Below, in pieces: positions 49,391 to 57,108 of a stretch of DNA of 64,000 nt. Position numbers and translations under genes: made by a program. The notes beneath the pieces were generated by a model, which saw nothing but the letters and a program-made list of their open reading frames with translations, was not told where the DNA came from and searched no databases. The DNA is from JBGAJN01 sp044224905 (lineage in GTDB: Bacteria > Verrucomicrobiota > Verrucomicrobiia > Limisphaerales > JBGAJN01), in contig JBGAJN010000001.1 of NCBI GenBank assembly GCA_044224905.1, positions 1,054,001 through 1,118,000 of the forward strand. Reading direction: 5' to 3'. Within the stretch, counting starts at the first letter, position 1. Each line of letters opens with the position of its first letter.

Positions 49391-49773
49391 TTTCCGTAAA
49401 TCTGTTCGGGAGTCTCGAGTTGCGGCTCGGTGATCTTGAAGTCGCCCGCCTTGTCGGCCACGGAGCGGAAGAAGCACGAACGATAGCCTTCGTGACACGC
49501 GGCGCCGATTTGCTCGACCTGAATGAGCAACGTGTCGCCATCGCAATCGAACGAGAGATCCTTCACGGTTTGCGTGTGGCCGCTGCTCTCGCCCTTCATC
49601 CAGAACTTCTGGCGCGAACGGCTCCAGAAATGCGTCTTGCCCGTGGCGATGGTCGATTCGAGCGAGGCGCGGTTCATCCATGCCATCATCAGCACGCGTC
49701 CATTGGTGGCGTCCTGAACGATCGCGGGGATCAGTCCGTCGGCGTTGAATTTCAATTTGTCGATGAAGCTCAT
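49381..49773 (-). CDS. hisI: Phosphoribosyl-AMP cyclohydrolase
   Basis: A 130-residue zinc enzyme opening the adenine ring of PR-AMP in histidine synthesis. Signature elements are present: VLMMAWMNRASLESTIATGK, FWSRSRQKFWMKGESSGHTQ, the Mg-binding DCDGDTLLIQV, and the zinc cysteines in IGAACHEGYRSCFF. There is no fused HisE domain. It is located between the DUF486 gene and a membrane-protein gene in the same run as hisF and trpE. Confidence 0.97.
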   Translation of the reverse strand: MSFIDKLKFNADGLIPAIVQDATNGRVLMMAWMNRASLESTIATGKTHFWSRSRQKFWMKGESSGHTQTVKDLSFDCDGDTLLIQVEQIGAACHEGYRSCFFRSVADKAGDFKITEPQLETPEQIYGKKS

Positions 49774-49787
49774 GCGGCGGGAACTTT

Positions 49788-49813
49788 AGATTTACGATTC
49801 GTGATTTACGATG
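49788..49813. repeat. ATTTACGAT-type short repeat upstream of hisI
   Basis: Reads as two copies of ATTTACGAT around TCGTG (GATTTACGATTCGTG and on). Short AT-rich words of this sort are scattered in many verrucomicrobial genomes; a related word occurs at 34108-34141. Confidence 0.5.
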
Positions 49814-49837
49814 GAAAAGAGCGCGGCTCGAAATCGA

Positions 49838-50194
49838 TCACTGCTTGGGCAAGAACGTGAACGCGACCGCGCACAAGATGCACACGAAGGCGGCGACGTG
49901 GTTCCATGCGGGTTTCACACCGAAATAGAAGAGCGCAAATCCAATGAACACAGCGAGAGTGACAACCTCTTGGATGATCTTGAGTTGATAAGGCGAGAAG
50001 TTCGCGCTGCCCCAACGGTTCGCCGGCACCATCAGGCAATACTCGAAGAACGCGATGCCCCAACTCGCGAGCACCATCAGCCAGAGGGGCTTGTTGGTGA
50101 ACTTCAGGTGTCCGTACCACGCGAAGGTCATGAAGACGTTGGAGAACAAGAGGAGCGCGATGGGGAGCCAGCGGGATTCGATGAGATTGGTCAT
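49838..50194 (-). CDS. DUF486-family membrane protein (DMT superfamily-like)
   Basis: A 118-residue protein with four helices (PIALLLFSNVFMTFAWYGHL, LWLMVLASWGIAFFEYCLMV, LKIIQEVVTLAVFIGFALFY, HVAAFVCILCAVAFTF). Family signatures FMTFAWYGHLKF, WGIAFFEYCLMVPANRWG and LKIIQEVVTL are all present, so the DUF486 assignment is firm. Transport function is assumed from the superfamily only. The ATG at 50192-50194 gives the normal length. It follows the 142-residue hypothetical gene after 19 bases. Confidence 0.93.
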   Translation of the reverse strand: MTNLIESRWLPIALLLFSNVFMTFAWYGHLKFTNKPLWLMVLASWGIAFFEYCLMVPANRWGSANFSPYQLKIIQEVVTLAVFIGFALFYFGVKPAWNHVAAFVCILCAVAFTFLPKQ

Positions 50195-50213
50195 GTGATT
50201 TATCGGGTAGGGG

Positions 50214-50642
50214 TCAATCAAGGGGACGGAGATCCGGTTCCACCCAATCGCGGCGGGCGCGGACGGACATCAGCAATTCTTTGGAATAGTAGGTGATCGG
50301 CACGTTCTTGTCGGCCAGCGGCGAATCCATCAATTGATTGAATAACGCGACCACGTCGGAGCGGTCTCGGACCCGCTGGAGCCACTCGGAAATCTGGTGG
50401 ACGAAAAACCGCGTCAACGTTTCGTGGTAGCCAGAGGCGTCGCTGTTGACGGTACCGACGGATACGTTGTACGACGAAATCAGCGGGCGCAGTTGAGCAA
50501 GAACTTCCTTCTCGGAATAACGGAGCAAGAACCACAAGCCAACGGTGAGATGCGCTTGATGGGTCCATTGAACCTTGGGCAGCGTGCGACCTTCGAAACC
50601 GTCGACCAACGCACGAATCTCCGCTTCGGTTTGAAATCTCAT
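50214..50642 (-). CDS. Conserved hypothetical protein
   Basis: A 142-residue soluble protein with conserved-looking motifs TLPKVQWTHQAHLTVGLWFL, YNVSVGTVNSDASGYHETLT and LADKNVPITYYSKELLMS. I recall a family with HxxHL..g.w.L and a later YHETLTR, function unknown. Conserved His and Tyr could form an active site, but no reaction can be named. It lies between hisF (24 bases) and the DUF486 gene. Confidence 0.75.
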   Translation of the reverse strand: MRFQTEAEIRALVDGFEGRTLPKVQWTHQAHLTVGLWFLLRYSEKEVLAQLRPLISSYNVSVGTVNSDASGYHETLTRFFVHQISEWLQRVRDRSDVVALFNQLMDSPLADKNVPITYYSKELLMSVRARRDWVEPDLRPLD

Positions 50643-50666
50643 GCGGCCAGGTGCGCGCCGTCACGA

Positions 50667-51440
50667 TTAGAGGCGCACTGGAATGCCCTGCGCTGCCAGA
50701 TGCTTCTTCACCTCGGCGACGCTGAATTCCCCGAAGTGAAAAATACTCGCGGCCAGCACGGCGTCAGCCCGGCCTTCGAGAAGCACGTCCGCCATGTGCT
50801 GCAACGTGCCCGCGCCGCCGCTCGCCACGACGGGCACGCCGACGGATTCGCTGATGCGCCGCGTGATGACGAGGTCGAAACCTTTCTTCGTTCCATCGGC
50901 GTCGATGCTGTTGAGCACGATTTCGCCGGCGCCCAGTTGCACGGCGCGCTTGGCCCATTCAACGGCTTCGAGACCGGTGGCCTTGCGACCGCCTTGGGCG
51001 AAGACTTCCCAGCGATCCGGCGCGACCTTCTTAGCGTCGATCGAGACCACGATGCATTGGCTGCCGAATTTTTCCGCGCCGGCACGGATGAGATCGGGAT
51101 TGGCGAGGGCCGAGGAATTGATGCTCGTCTTGTCCGCGCCCGCGCGGAGCATGGCATACATGTCGTCCACGGTGCGGATGCCGCCACCCACGGTCAGCGG
51201 CATGAAGCATTCGTCGGCGACACGTTCGATCACGTCGACCATCGTCTTGCGGCCGTGCGCGCTGGCGGTGATGTCGAAGAAAACCATTTCGTCGGCACCC
51301 TGCGCGTTGTAGCGGAGCGCGAGTTCGACGGGGTCGCCGACATTGCGCAATTCGCCGGCCTCGGCCTTGCCGAATTGCTGGCCGCGCGTGACCTGTCCGT
51401 CGTGGACGTCGAGGCAAGGGATGACTCGTTTGGCGAGCAT
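50667..51440 (-). CDS. hisF: Imidazole glycerol phosphate synthase cyclase subunit
   Basis: A 257-residue TIM-barrel enzyme that, with HisH, makes imidazole glycerol phosphate and AICAR from PRFAR. The start ATG at 51438-51440 gives the canonical MLAKRVIPCLDVHDGQVTRG. Catalytic residues are visible: Asp11 in PCLDVHDG, and the second Asp in VVSIDAKKV. Phosphate sites include TVGGGIRTVDD and VVASGGAGTLQHMADVLLEG. An upstream in-frame ATG (51483-51485) would add 15 unlikely residues. It is the first gene of the his-trp run. HisH is not in the window. Confidence 0.97.
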   Translation of the reverse strand: MLAKRVIPCLDVHDGQVTRGQQFGKAEAGELRNVGDPVELALRYNAQGADEMVFFDITASAHGRKTMVDVIERVADECFMPLTVGGGIRTVDDMYAMLRAGADKTSINSSALANPDLIRAGAEKFGSQCIVVSIDAKKVAPDRWEVFAQGGRKATGLEAVEWAKRAVQLGAGEIVLNSIDADGTKKGFDLVITRRISESVGVPVVASGGAGTLQHMADVLLEGRADAVLAASIFHFGEFSVAEVKKHLAAQGIPVRL

Positions 51441-51613
51441 GTGTTTGTTCTTCGGCCCGTTCAGGCCGGACGACATGTTTGCCATTCCTCGCGCGCGAAC
51501 ACAATGCTGATGATGGGTAAATGACTGACAACGCGTGGTTTTACGGATCAGATTTCCCGTGCTAGCGTGCTGTTGAATAGAGAAGCTCAATGGTTGTCCA
51601 ACGATTTGTATTT

Positions 51614-52069
51614 ATGAAGAAGCTGCTCGTCATGGTCGTGTTTGCCGTGAGTTGCCTGGGCGTTCGCGCGCAATTGTTCACGCCGGATTCGTTCACTGGC
51701 GCGTTGCTGGGAGCGGGCCTCGGCGCGGCTATCGGTCACGGCGCGGGTGATGCCGGCAAAGGCGCGGCCATCGGAGCAGCGTCGGGGTGGTTTCTCGGCA
51801 CGGTGGCGAATGACTACCGCCGCTCGCGTTATGATGGTTTTTATGGCTACGGGTATTCGCCGTATCGGCACCATTACTATTATGCGCCCGGCTACGGTTA
51901 CGCGCCGTATCGTGTCGCCTACGCGAACAATCCCGTGGTCGTATATCAACAACCCGCAGCGCCGGTCGCGCAAACGGAGACGGCTCCACCGCCCACCGAC
52001 CCCCAACCGAACTACACCCCGCGTCCAGCGCGCGCCATGGACGGTGCGAATAGCTTGTTCGGGCGTTGA
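51614..52069 (+). CDS. Secreted glycine-zipper, Tyr/Pro-rich protein
   Basis: A 151-residue protein from the ATG at 51614. Signal peptide MKKLLVMVVFAVSCLGVRAQ is cleaved after the AQ or RA. A glycine-zipper helix follows (GALLGAGLGAAIGHGAGDAG, KGAAIGAASGWFLGT), then a Tyr-rich (YGYSPYRHHYYYAPGYGYAP) and Pro-rich tail. Glycine zippers insert into or span membranes. Function unknown. It heads the plus-strand lipoprotein cluster. Confidence 0.8.
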   Translation: MKKLLVMVVFAVSCLGVRAQLFTPDSFTGALLGAGLGAAIGHGAGDAGKGAAIGAASGWFLGTVANDYRRSRYDGFYGYGYSPYRHHYYYAPGYGYAPYRVAYANNPVVVYQQPAAPVAQTETAPPPTDPQPNYTPRPARAMDGANSLFGR

Positions 52070-52119
52070 TTTGATTGAGTGCTTTCGGCACCCTCCGTGT
52101 CCCTAGATTGAATCTGACT

Positions 52120-52743
52120 ATGAAAATGAAATTGTCTCTTCTCGTTGCCGTCGCAGCCGCCGCCGTTTTCACCGGTTGCGCCACCAGTGGTGTGAAAAAT
52201 CCCTCCGGCGTGCCCGTTACCGTGATGAAGGCCGATGAACAAGGCTTCGTCGCCGGCACCGGCATCGAATCGCAAGATCTCGTATCGGTGACCGAGAAAA
52301 TGGCGCGCGGCATTGTCGGCATCCCGCAGATTGCCGCCGCGAAGACTCCCCCGCGCGTCGTGCTCGAACCGGTTAAGAACGAGACGCGCTTCCCTATCAA
52401 CAAGGACATTTTCCTCACCCGTATCCGCACGCAGCTAAACTCCAAGGCCACCGGTAAGGTGATCTTCCTGGCGCGCGAAAACATGGCGGCGCTCGAACGT
52501 GAACGTGCGCTCAAGCAATCCGGCCAAGTCACCGCGAGCAGCGATCCCAACGTGGTTGAATTCAAGGGCGCGGATTATTTTCTCACCGGCTCGTTGCAGG
52601 GCATGACGACCAAGGCGGCCGCCGGCACCAGCGATTACGTGCTCTATAGCTTCCGCCTCATCGACGCGCGCACCAGCGACATCATCTGGGAAGACGCGGC
52701 CGAGATTAAGAAGCAGGGCCTCGAAGACGCGGTGTATCGCTGA
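52120..52743 (+). CDS. lpoB: LpoB-like penicillin-binding-protein activator lipoprotein
   Basis: A 207-residue lipoprotein. Signal and lipobox: LVAVAAAAVFTGC. The mature part matches LpoB: a disordered linker, then VVLEPVKNETRFPINKDIFL, TRIRTQLNSKATGKVIFLAR, EFKGADYFLTGSLQGMTTKA, and SFRLIDARTSDIIWEDAAEI. LpoB is the outer-membrane lipoprotein that activates PBP1b across the periplasm. A YcfL-like gene two genes downstream reproduces the E. coli ycfL-lpoB neighbourhood, which raises confidence. Confidence 0.92.
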   Translation: MKMKLSLLVAVAAAAVFTGCATSGVKNPSGVPVTVMKADEQGFVAGTGIESQDLVSVTEKMARGIVGIPQIAAAKTPPRVVLEPVKNETRFPINKDIFLTRIRTQLNSKATGKVIFLARENMAALERERALKQSGQVTASSDPNVVEFKGADYFLTGSLQGMTTKAAAGTSDYVLYSFRLIDARTSDIIWEDAAEIKKQGLEDAVYR

Positions 52744-52773
52744 GCTTCGCTGCGAAGTTCTCTTCTCACGCGC

Positions 52774-53889
52774 ATGAAACCGCTTGGCTGGTCGTTGCTT
52801 TGTCTTGCCGTCGTCGGCCTCACCGGCTGCGCGACCACCAACACGCCCGAAGCCCGCGCTGCCGCGGAGAAGCGCGACAAAATGATGTGGGATTGCCGCA
52901 AGGCGACCACGGCCATGCGCCAGGGAAAATTCGAGGAAGCCAAGCCGCTGCTCGACGACGCGTTGCTCACGATCAACGCGAGTTCCGCGCAGGACAAACA
53001 GGCGAAGAAGGCGCGCGGCACGTTTCATCGCGAGAGCGAAAAGATTTTTCGCGGCGAGCCCTACGAGCGCGTGATGGCGTACTTCTATCGCGGGATGATC
53101 TACTGGATGGAAGGCGAGCTCGACAACGCGCGCGCCTGCTATCGCAGCGGTCAGCTCGAAGACGGCGACACGGAAAACAAAGCGTACGCGAGTGACTACG
53201 TGTTGCTTGATTATCTCGACGGCTTCATCACGACGAAACTGGGCGGCGATGGCAGCGAACATTTCAGACGTGCCGAATCCGTCAGTAACCAAAAGCCTCT
53301 GCCGCCCTACGATCCGAAGGCGAACACGGTATTCTTCGCCGAGTTCGGTCGCGGTCCCACGAAGTACGCTGCCGGCCAATATGGTGAACAGTTGCGCTTT
53401 CATCCGGGCCACTCCGATGCCACGCGCGCCGAAGTGAGCGTTGCTGGGCAGACCCTGAAGCTGGTCGCCTTGGATGACTTGTCGTATCAGGCGACAACCC
53501 GGGGCGGTCGCGTGATGGATCACATTCTCGGCAATAAAGCGGTGTTCAAAACTTCTACGAGCGCGTTGGGCGACGCCGCGATTATCAGCGGCGCCGCAGT
53601 CGGCGCAACGACACGCAACAGCGAAGTCGCTCTCGGCCTGATCGCCGCGGGCATTCTCAGCAAAATCGTTTCGGGAGCGGCGACGCCCGAGGCTGACACG
53701 CGGGAATGGGGAACCCTGCCGCAGTATTTGAGCTTTGGCGCGTTGGCGCTGCCGCCGGGACAACACACCGGAACGATCGAATTCTTCGATGCGAAAGGCC
53801 GCCGCTTGCCAAATATGAAAAAGACCGTGACCTTTAACGCGTTGAAAGATCGCGACACTGTCGTTTTCATCAGCGACCAAAACAACTGA
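52774..53889 (+). CDS. Lipoprotein with TPR-like N-terminal half (COG3014-like)
   Basis: A 371-residue protein. Lipobox at LLCLAVVGLTGC. The first half has helix-turn-helix repeats (TTAMRQGKFEEAKPLLDDAL, VMAYFYRGMIYWMEGELDNA, CYRSGQLEDGDTENKAYASD) like tetratricopeptide repeats. The second half has a beta-rich region with VEFGRGPTKYA-like and VMDHILGNKAVFKTSTSALG motifs, matching what I recall of COG3014 lipoproteins. It sits between lpoB and ycfL. A periplasmic role in peptidoglycan synthesis is suggested only by context. Confidence 0.83.
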   Translation: MKPLGWSLLCLAVVGLTGCATTNTPEARAAAEKRDKMMWDCRKATTAMRQGKFEEAKPLLDDALLTINASSAQDKQAKKARGTFHRESEKIFRGEPYERVMAYFYRGMIYWMEGELDNARACYRSGQLEDGDTENKAYASDYVLLDYLDGFITTKLGGDGSEHFRRAESVSNQKPLPPYDPKANTVFFAEFGRGPTKYAAGQYGEQLRFHPGHSDATRAEVSVAGQTLKLVALDDLSYQATTRGGRVMDHILGNKAVFKTSTSALGDAAIISGAAVGATTRNSEVALGLIAAGILSKIVSGAATPEADTREWGTLPQYLSFGALALPPGQHTGTIEFFDAKGRRLPNMKKTVTFNALKDRDTVVFISDQNN

Positions 53890-53903
53890 GTTCAAATCCG
53901 TTT

Positions 53904-54320
53904 ATGAAATCATCCCTTGTTGCCCTCCTTTCGCTCGCCACCGCGGGCGCGGTGTTCACCGGTTGCCAGACGCACGAAGGCGCTTATGCCCCTGTGAACA
54001 CGACGACCCACGCGCTCGAAAACACCGAACCGTTCGTACTGCTCGATGCGGGCGCCCAACGCTCGGTCACAACGTCCGGCATTCAACAAGGCGTGACGAC
54101 CGACGGACGGCTCACGATCGCTGTGAACCTGCGCAACCGCGAGAACCGACGCATTCAGGTGCAGGTGAATTGCGTGTTCAAGGATGAGCAGGGTTTCGCG
54201 GTCGATGATCTGCCATTCCAAGACGTGATCCTGACCGAGAACGCGCAGGAGACGGTGCGGTTCACCGCGTTGCACACCACGGCGAAGAAATACACCGTGC
54301 GCGTGCGTGAAGCGCGTTGA
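53904..54320 (+). CDS. ycfL: YcfL-family (DUF1425) lipoprotein
   Basis: A 138-residue protein. Lipobox at TAGAVFTGC. The mature domain is beta-rich with DGRLTIAVNLRNRENRRIQV, QVNCVFKDEQGFAVDDLPFQ and DVILTENAQETVRFTALHTT, the YcfL/DUF1425 pattern. In E. coli ycfL is adjacent to lpoB (ycfM), as here with one gene between. Function unknown. It is 14 bases after the 371-residue lipoprotein gene. Confidence 0.9.
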   Translation: MKSSLVALLSLATAGAVFTGCQTHEGAYAPVNTTTHALENTEPFVLLDAGAQRSVTTSGIQQGVTTDGRLTIAVNLRNRENRRIQVQVNCVFKDEQGFAVDDLPFQDVILTENAQETVRFTALHTTAKKYTVRVREAR

Positions 54321-54365
54321 TCTTTGGATTTGTCGGTGTCGGAAAAACTGAAACGGAGAAACGTT

Positions 54366-55265
54366 ATGAAGACTGCTGCGATGATTTTGCTGGCGATGAC
54401 TTCGGTGGCGCTCGCGCAAAAGCCCGAGCCGCTCAAAGTGCAAAACGTTCCCGAAGCGCCACTGGCACCCGCGCCGATTTTCTCGGCGACCACCGCGGCG
54501 ATGCCCTCAGGTGGCTACGTATACGAACAGAAAGCTTACGCCGGACGTTCGTACCTGATCTCTCCGGAGCAAGCGCAGGGGATCATTGAAAAATTCAAGG
54601 GCGCTCTCGCCAAGGCAAACACGCAGCGTTTCGTTGTCTATGTCAACCGCGAACTGGTGGACGACAAATCCGGACTGAAACTGACCAGCCGCAGGGAAGA
54701 TACGCGCACGGAGAAGAGCTCCACTTCGGCGGCCGGAAAAACCGACGGTGGCTCAACCACGGAAACCGTGAAGGGCGAGAATCGCTATCGCGTTCAAGAA
54801 TCGGAAACGCCGACATTGGCGGACAAGCAAACGGTTCGCGACTTGGAACGGTTGTTCGGTCGTCCGATGCGCGCGGCGGGAGTGAAGCTGGTGGATCAAC
54901 GAGTCGCCGCGCAGATGCTTTCGGAAAAGCCGCTCGAGAATTACCTTTCGGCCAAAGACGGTCAGGCGGCGAAGGATCGCGAAGTGCTTAAGGGGCTGAC
55001 CGATATTGTGATCGAGGTGTTGATCACCTCGAAGAACGTCACGGTTCCCGAAGTTTCGGGCGATCGGACTTACGTGGTTCCCGATCTCCAAGCCACCGCG
55101 ATCCGACTCAGTGATTCGCAGATCGTTGGCCAAGCGACCGCCGCAGAACTGACCGGTCGCGGAAGTTCCGCCGGCTTCACGGCGCGCCAATTTGACGTCC
55201 ACGACATCGCGGAGGCGACTTCGTTGCTGCTGATGCAGGATATGGCGACTTCGCTGGACAAATAA
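54366..55265 (+). CDS. Secreted hypothetical protein of the LpoB cluster
   Basis: A 299-residue protein from the ATG at 54366, preceded by ACGGAGAAACGTT with a good ribosome-binding site. Signal peptide MKTAAMILLAMTSVALAQ. The mature part has a Pro-rich lead-in (EPLKVQNVPEAPLAPAPIFS), helix LISPEQAQGIIEKFKGALAK, and a Thr/Ser-rich variable segment. It closes with a CsgG/LpoB-like pattern (LTDIVIEVLITSKNVTVPEV, TYVVPDLQATAIRLSDSQIV) that may be a divergent ABC/TolB-like fold. Function unknown; it ends at a strong terminator. Confidence 0.75.
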   Translation: MKTAAMILLAMTSVALAQKPEPLKVQNVPEAPLAPAPIFSATTAAMPSGGYVYEQKAYAGRSYLISPEQAQGIIEKFKGALAKANTQRFVVYVNRELVDDKSGLKLTSRREDTRTEKSSTSAAGKTDGGSTTETVKGENRYRVQESETPTLADKQTVRDLERLFGRPMRAAGVKLVDQRVAAQMLSEKPLENYLSAKDGQAAKDREVLKGLTDIVIEVLITSKNVTVPEVSGDRTYVVPDLQATAIRLSDSQIVGQATAAELTGRGSSAGFTARQFDVHDIAEATSLLLMQDMATSLDK

Positions 55266-55285
55266 TTCTGCGTTTCCAACGCGAG

Positions 55286-55317
55286 GCTCCACGGGTGTTA
55301 ACCGGTGGAGCTTTTTT
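55286..55317 (+). terminator. Rho-independent terminator after the LpoB cluster
   Basis: Stem GCTCCACGGG / CCGGTGGAGC (one internal mismatch), loop TGTTAA, followed by six T. It also lies in front of the convergent ubiE/menG stop. Confidence 0.88.
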
Positions 55318-55349
55318 GTCGGTGCGATCCGGCGGGACGGGCCGGCAGT

Positions 55350-56066
55350 CTACACCGGCTTTTCGGCAACGTTGATACTCATGATGCCACCCAGGAGATT
55401 GACGATGCGCGGATTCACGAACCGAAGCTCGCGCATCTTCGCGTCGACGCCGCGTTGGCCGGGATAGTGTTTGAGGGATTCGAGGATATAAGCGTGCGTC
55501 GCCGCATCGCCGCAGAGGAGTTTGCCAAACACCGGAACGAGCCAACGCAGGTAGGCGAAATACAGCGCGCGCCAAGCAGCGTTGTCGGGCTTGCCGAAAT
55601 CGAGCACTAGCACGCGACCGCCGGGTTTCGCGACACGGAACATTTCGCGCAAACCACGTTCAAGACTCGCGAGGTTCCTCAATCCGTAGCTGATCGTCAC
55701 CACGTCGAAGGAATTGTCGGGAAATGGAATGCTTTGGGCGTCACCGCGTAGGAAATGCGGCGCGTGGGGCGCGTCGGCGGCACGTTTTCCCGCCACAGCG
55801 AGCATCGGCGCACTGAAATCCAATCCCGTTACGTCGGCTCCACACGCAGCTAGCGCGAAGGCGACGTCACCCGTACCGCAGCAAAGGTCGAGGGCGCGTT
55901 GCTGGGATTGCAGGCCGGTGAGTTTTACCAACCGACGCTTCCAAGCGCGGTGCAGGCCAAGGCTTTGAAGGTCGTTGATCAGGTCGTAACGCGGGGCGAT
56001 GGCCGCAAAGAGATCGTTGACCCGCGCGGCGCGCGCTTCGCTCGGATCGTAGAATTTATTGGCCAT
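55350..56066 (-). CDS. ubiE: UbiE/MenG-type quinone C-methyltransferase
   Basis: A 238-residue SAM-dependent enzyme methylating demethylmenaquinone (MenG) or the ubiquinone precursor (UbiE). SAM motif I is ALDLCCGTGDVAFALA. Family motifs are IAPRYDLINDLQSLGLHRAW at the N-terminus, VTGLDFSAPMLAVAGKRA, and VVTISYGLRNLASLERGLRE. MenG is likelier for this phylum, but nothing in the sequence decides. The ATG at 56064-56066 gives MANKFYDPS; a GTG would add six residues. It is convergent with the LpoB cluster. Confidence 0.95.
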   Translation of the reverse strand: MANKFYDPSEARAARVNDLFAAIAPRYDLINDLQSLGLHRAWKRRLVKLTGLQSQQRALDLCCGTGDVAFALAACGADVTGLDFSAPMLAVAGKRAADAPHAPHFLRGDAQSIPFPDNSFDVVTISYGLRNLASLERGLREMFRVAKPGGRVLVLDFGKPDNAAWRALYFAYLRWLVPVFGKLLCGDAATHAYILESLKHYPGQRGVDAKMRELRFVNPRIVNLLGGIMSINVAEKPV

Positions 56067-56238
56067 GCCGGAGGAGGTTAGCACAGAGCCGCAGGAGAAT
56101 GCACCGCTTCAACTTTTCCCGGAAGATTGTCGATTATCAGAATTGGAAACAGAGCGTCCCTGATTGGCGCATTTAAGTAATTGCAGACATTTGACGAATT
56201 GAGAATAGGCCCAGGCTGATTGGCAGGGCGAAAACTTT

Positions 56239-57090
56239 ATGGCAACCGAAGCAGCAAATCCGGCGGCGGCAAAAGAAGATCCTCAGTTGTTGCAGACAAT
56301 TGAGATGTTCGAGGTCATTACCCAGTCGCAGCCGCACGATTGCCAGTCGCTCGAAATCCTCAAAGAAGCCTACGCCAAACTCGGTCGCCACAAGGATTAC
56401 ATCGATGCTTCCAAGCGCATCGCGCAAGCTTACGTGGCGATGGGGCAACTTTCCTCGGCGATTCTGGAATACGAGAGCATTCTCCAGCGTTTTCCCGATG
56501 ATCCCGACGTTCAGAAGGCGCTGAATGCCATCGAAGGCCAGGCGAATAATCTCACCGCGGCACCGGCGACGTTCGACACGGATTTCCACAAGAAGACGAC
56601 CGACGGCAAGAAGAGCCAGCCGGGACGAATTATCACCGACTTTGATGACGGCAAGAGCTCGATGCACAAGCTTTTCGTTGAGAGCAAAGAAATCACTCAA
56701 CCGGACTTCGATCTTTGCTGGGGCAAGCCTGATCCGAATGACGAGCCATCGCAGGTGATTGAACCTTTCCTGCAGGTTGTCGCCGATCGCGCGCTGATGG
56801 CGATTGAAAAATCCATGAAGCTCCTGGCCTCCAGCACTGGGCTTTGTTACCTGCCGCTGGAACGTTACGACTTTGACATCGATCTGGCGCGCACGTTTCC
56901 CAAGGCGGTTTGCCGCCGTTGGTGCGTGTTGCCGATTGATCGCATGAGCAAGTCGGTGATGGTCGCGACGTGCAATCCTTTTAACAAGCAGGCGGCCCTC
57001 GAACTCGAGGCGGCCACGAATCATCGCCTGCTTTGGTATCTCTCGCCCCCCCACGAAATCGTGAAAGCGATCAAAAAGGCTTTCCGGTAA
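56239..57090 (+). CDS. TPR-like plus MshEN-domain protein of secretion/pilus system
   Basis: A 283-residue protein. Residues about 20-105 are TPR-like helices (CQSLEILKEAYAKLGRHKDY, AYVAMGQLSSAILEYESILQ). Residues about 190-283 resemble the MshEN/type II secretion E N-terminal domain (YLPLERYDFDIDLARTFPKA, VCRRWCVLPIDRMSKSVMVA, TCNPFNKQAALELEAATNHR). It has no ATPase. Stand-alone MshEN proteins can bind c-di-GMP; the binding residues cannot be judged here. It is 18 bases upstream of a GspE/PilB ATPase, so both should act together. Confidence 0.82.
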   Translation: MATEAANPAAAKEDPQLLQTIEMFEVITQSQPHDCQSLEILKEAYAKLGRHKDYIDASKRIAQAYVAMGQLSSAILEYESILQRFPDDPDVQKALNAIEGQANNLTAAPATFDTDFHKKTTDGKKSQPGRIITDFDDGKSSMHKLFVESKEITQPDFDLCWGKPDPNDEPSQVIEPFLQVVADRALMAIEKSMKLLASSTGLCYLPLERYDFDIDLARTFPKAVCRRWCVLPIDRMSKSVMVATCNPFNKQAALELEAATNHRLLWYLSPPHEIVKAIKKAFR

Positions 57091-57108
57091 ACCCAGACAC
57101 CTAGTCAC

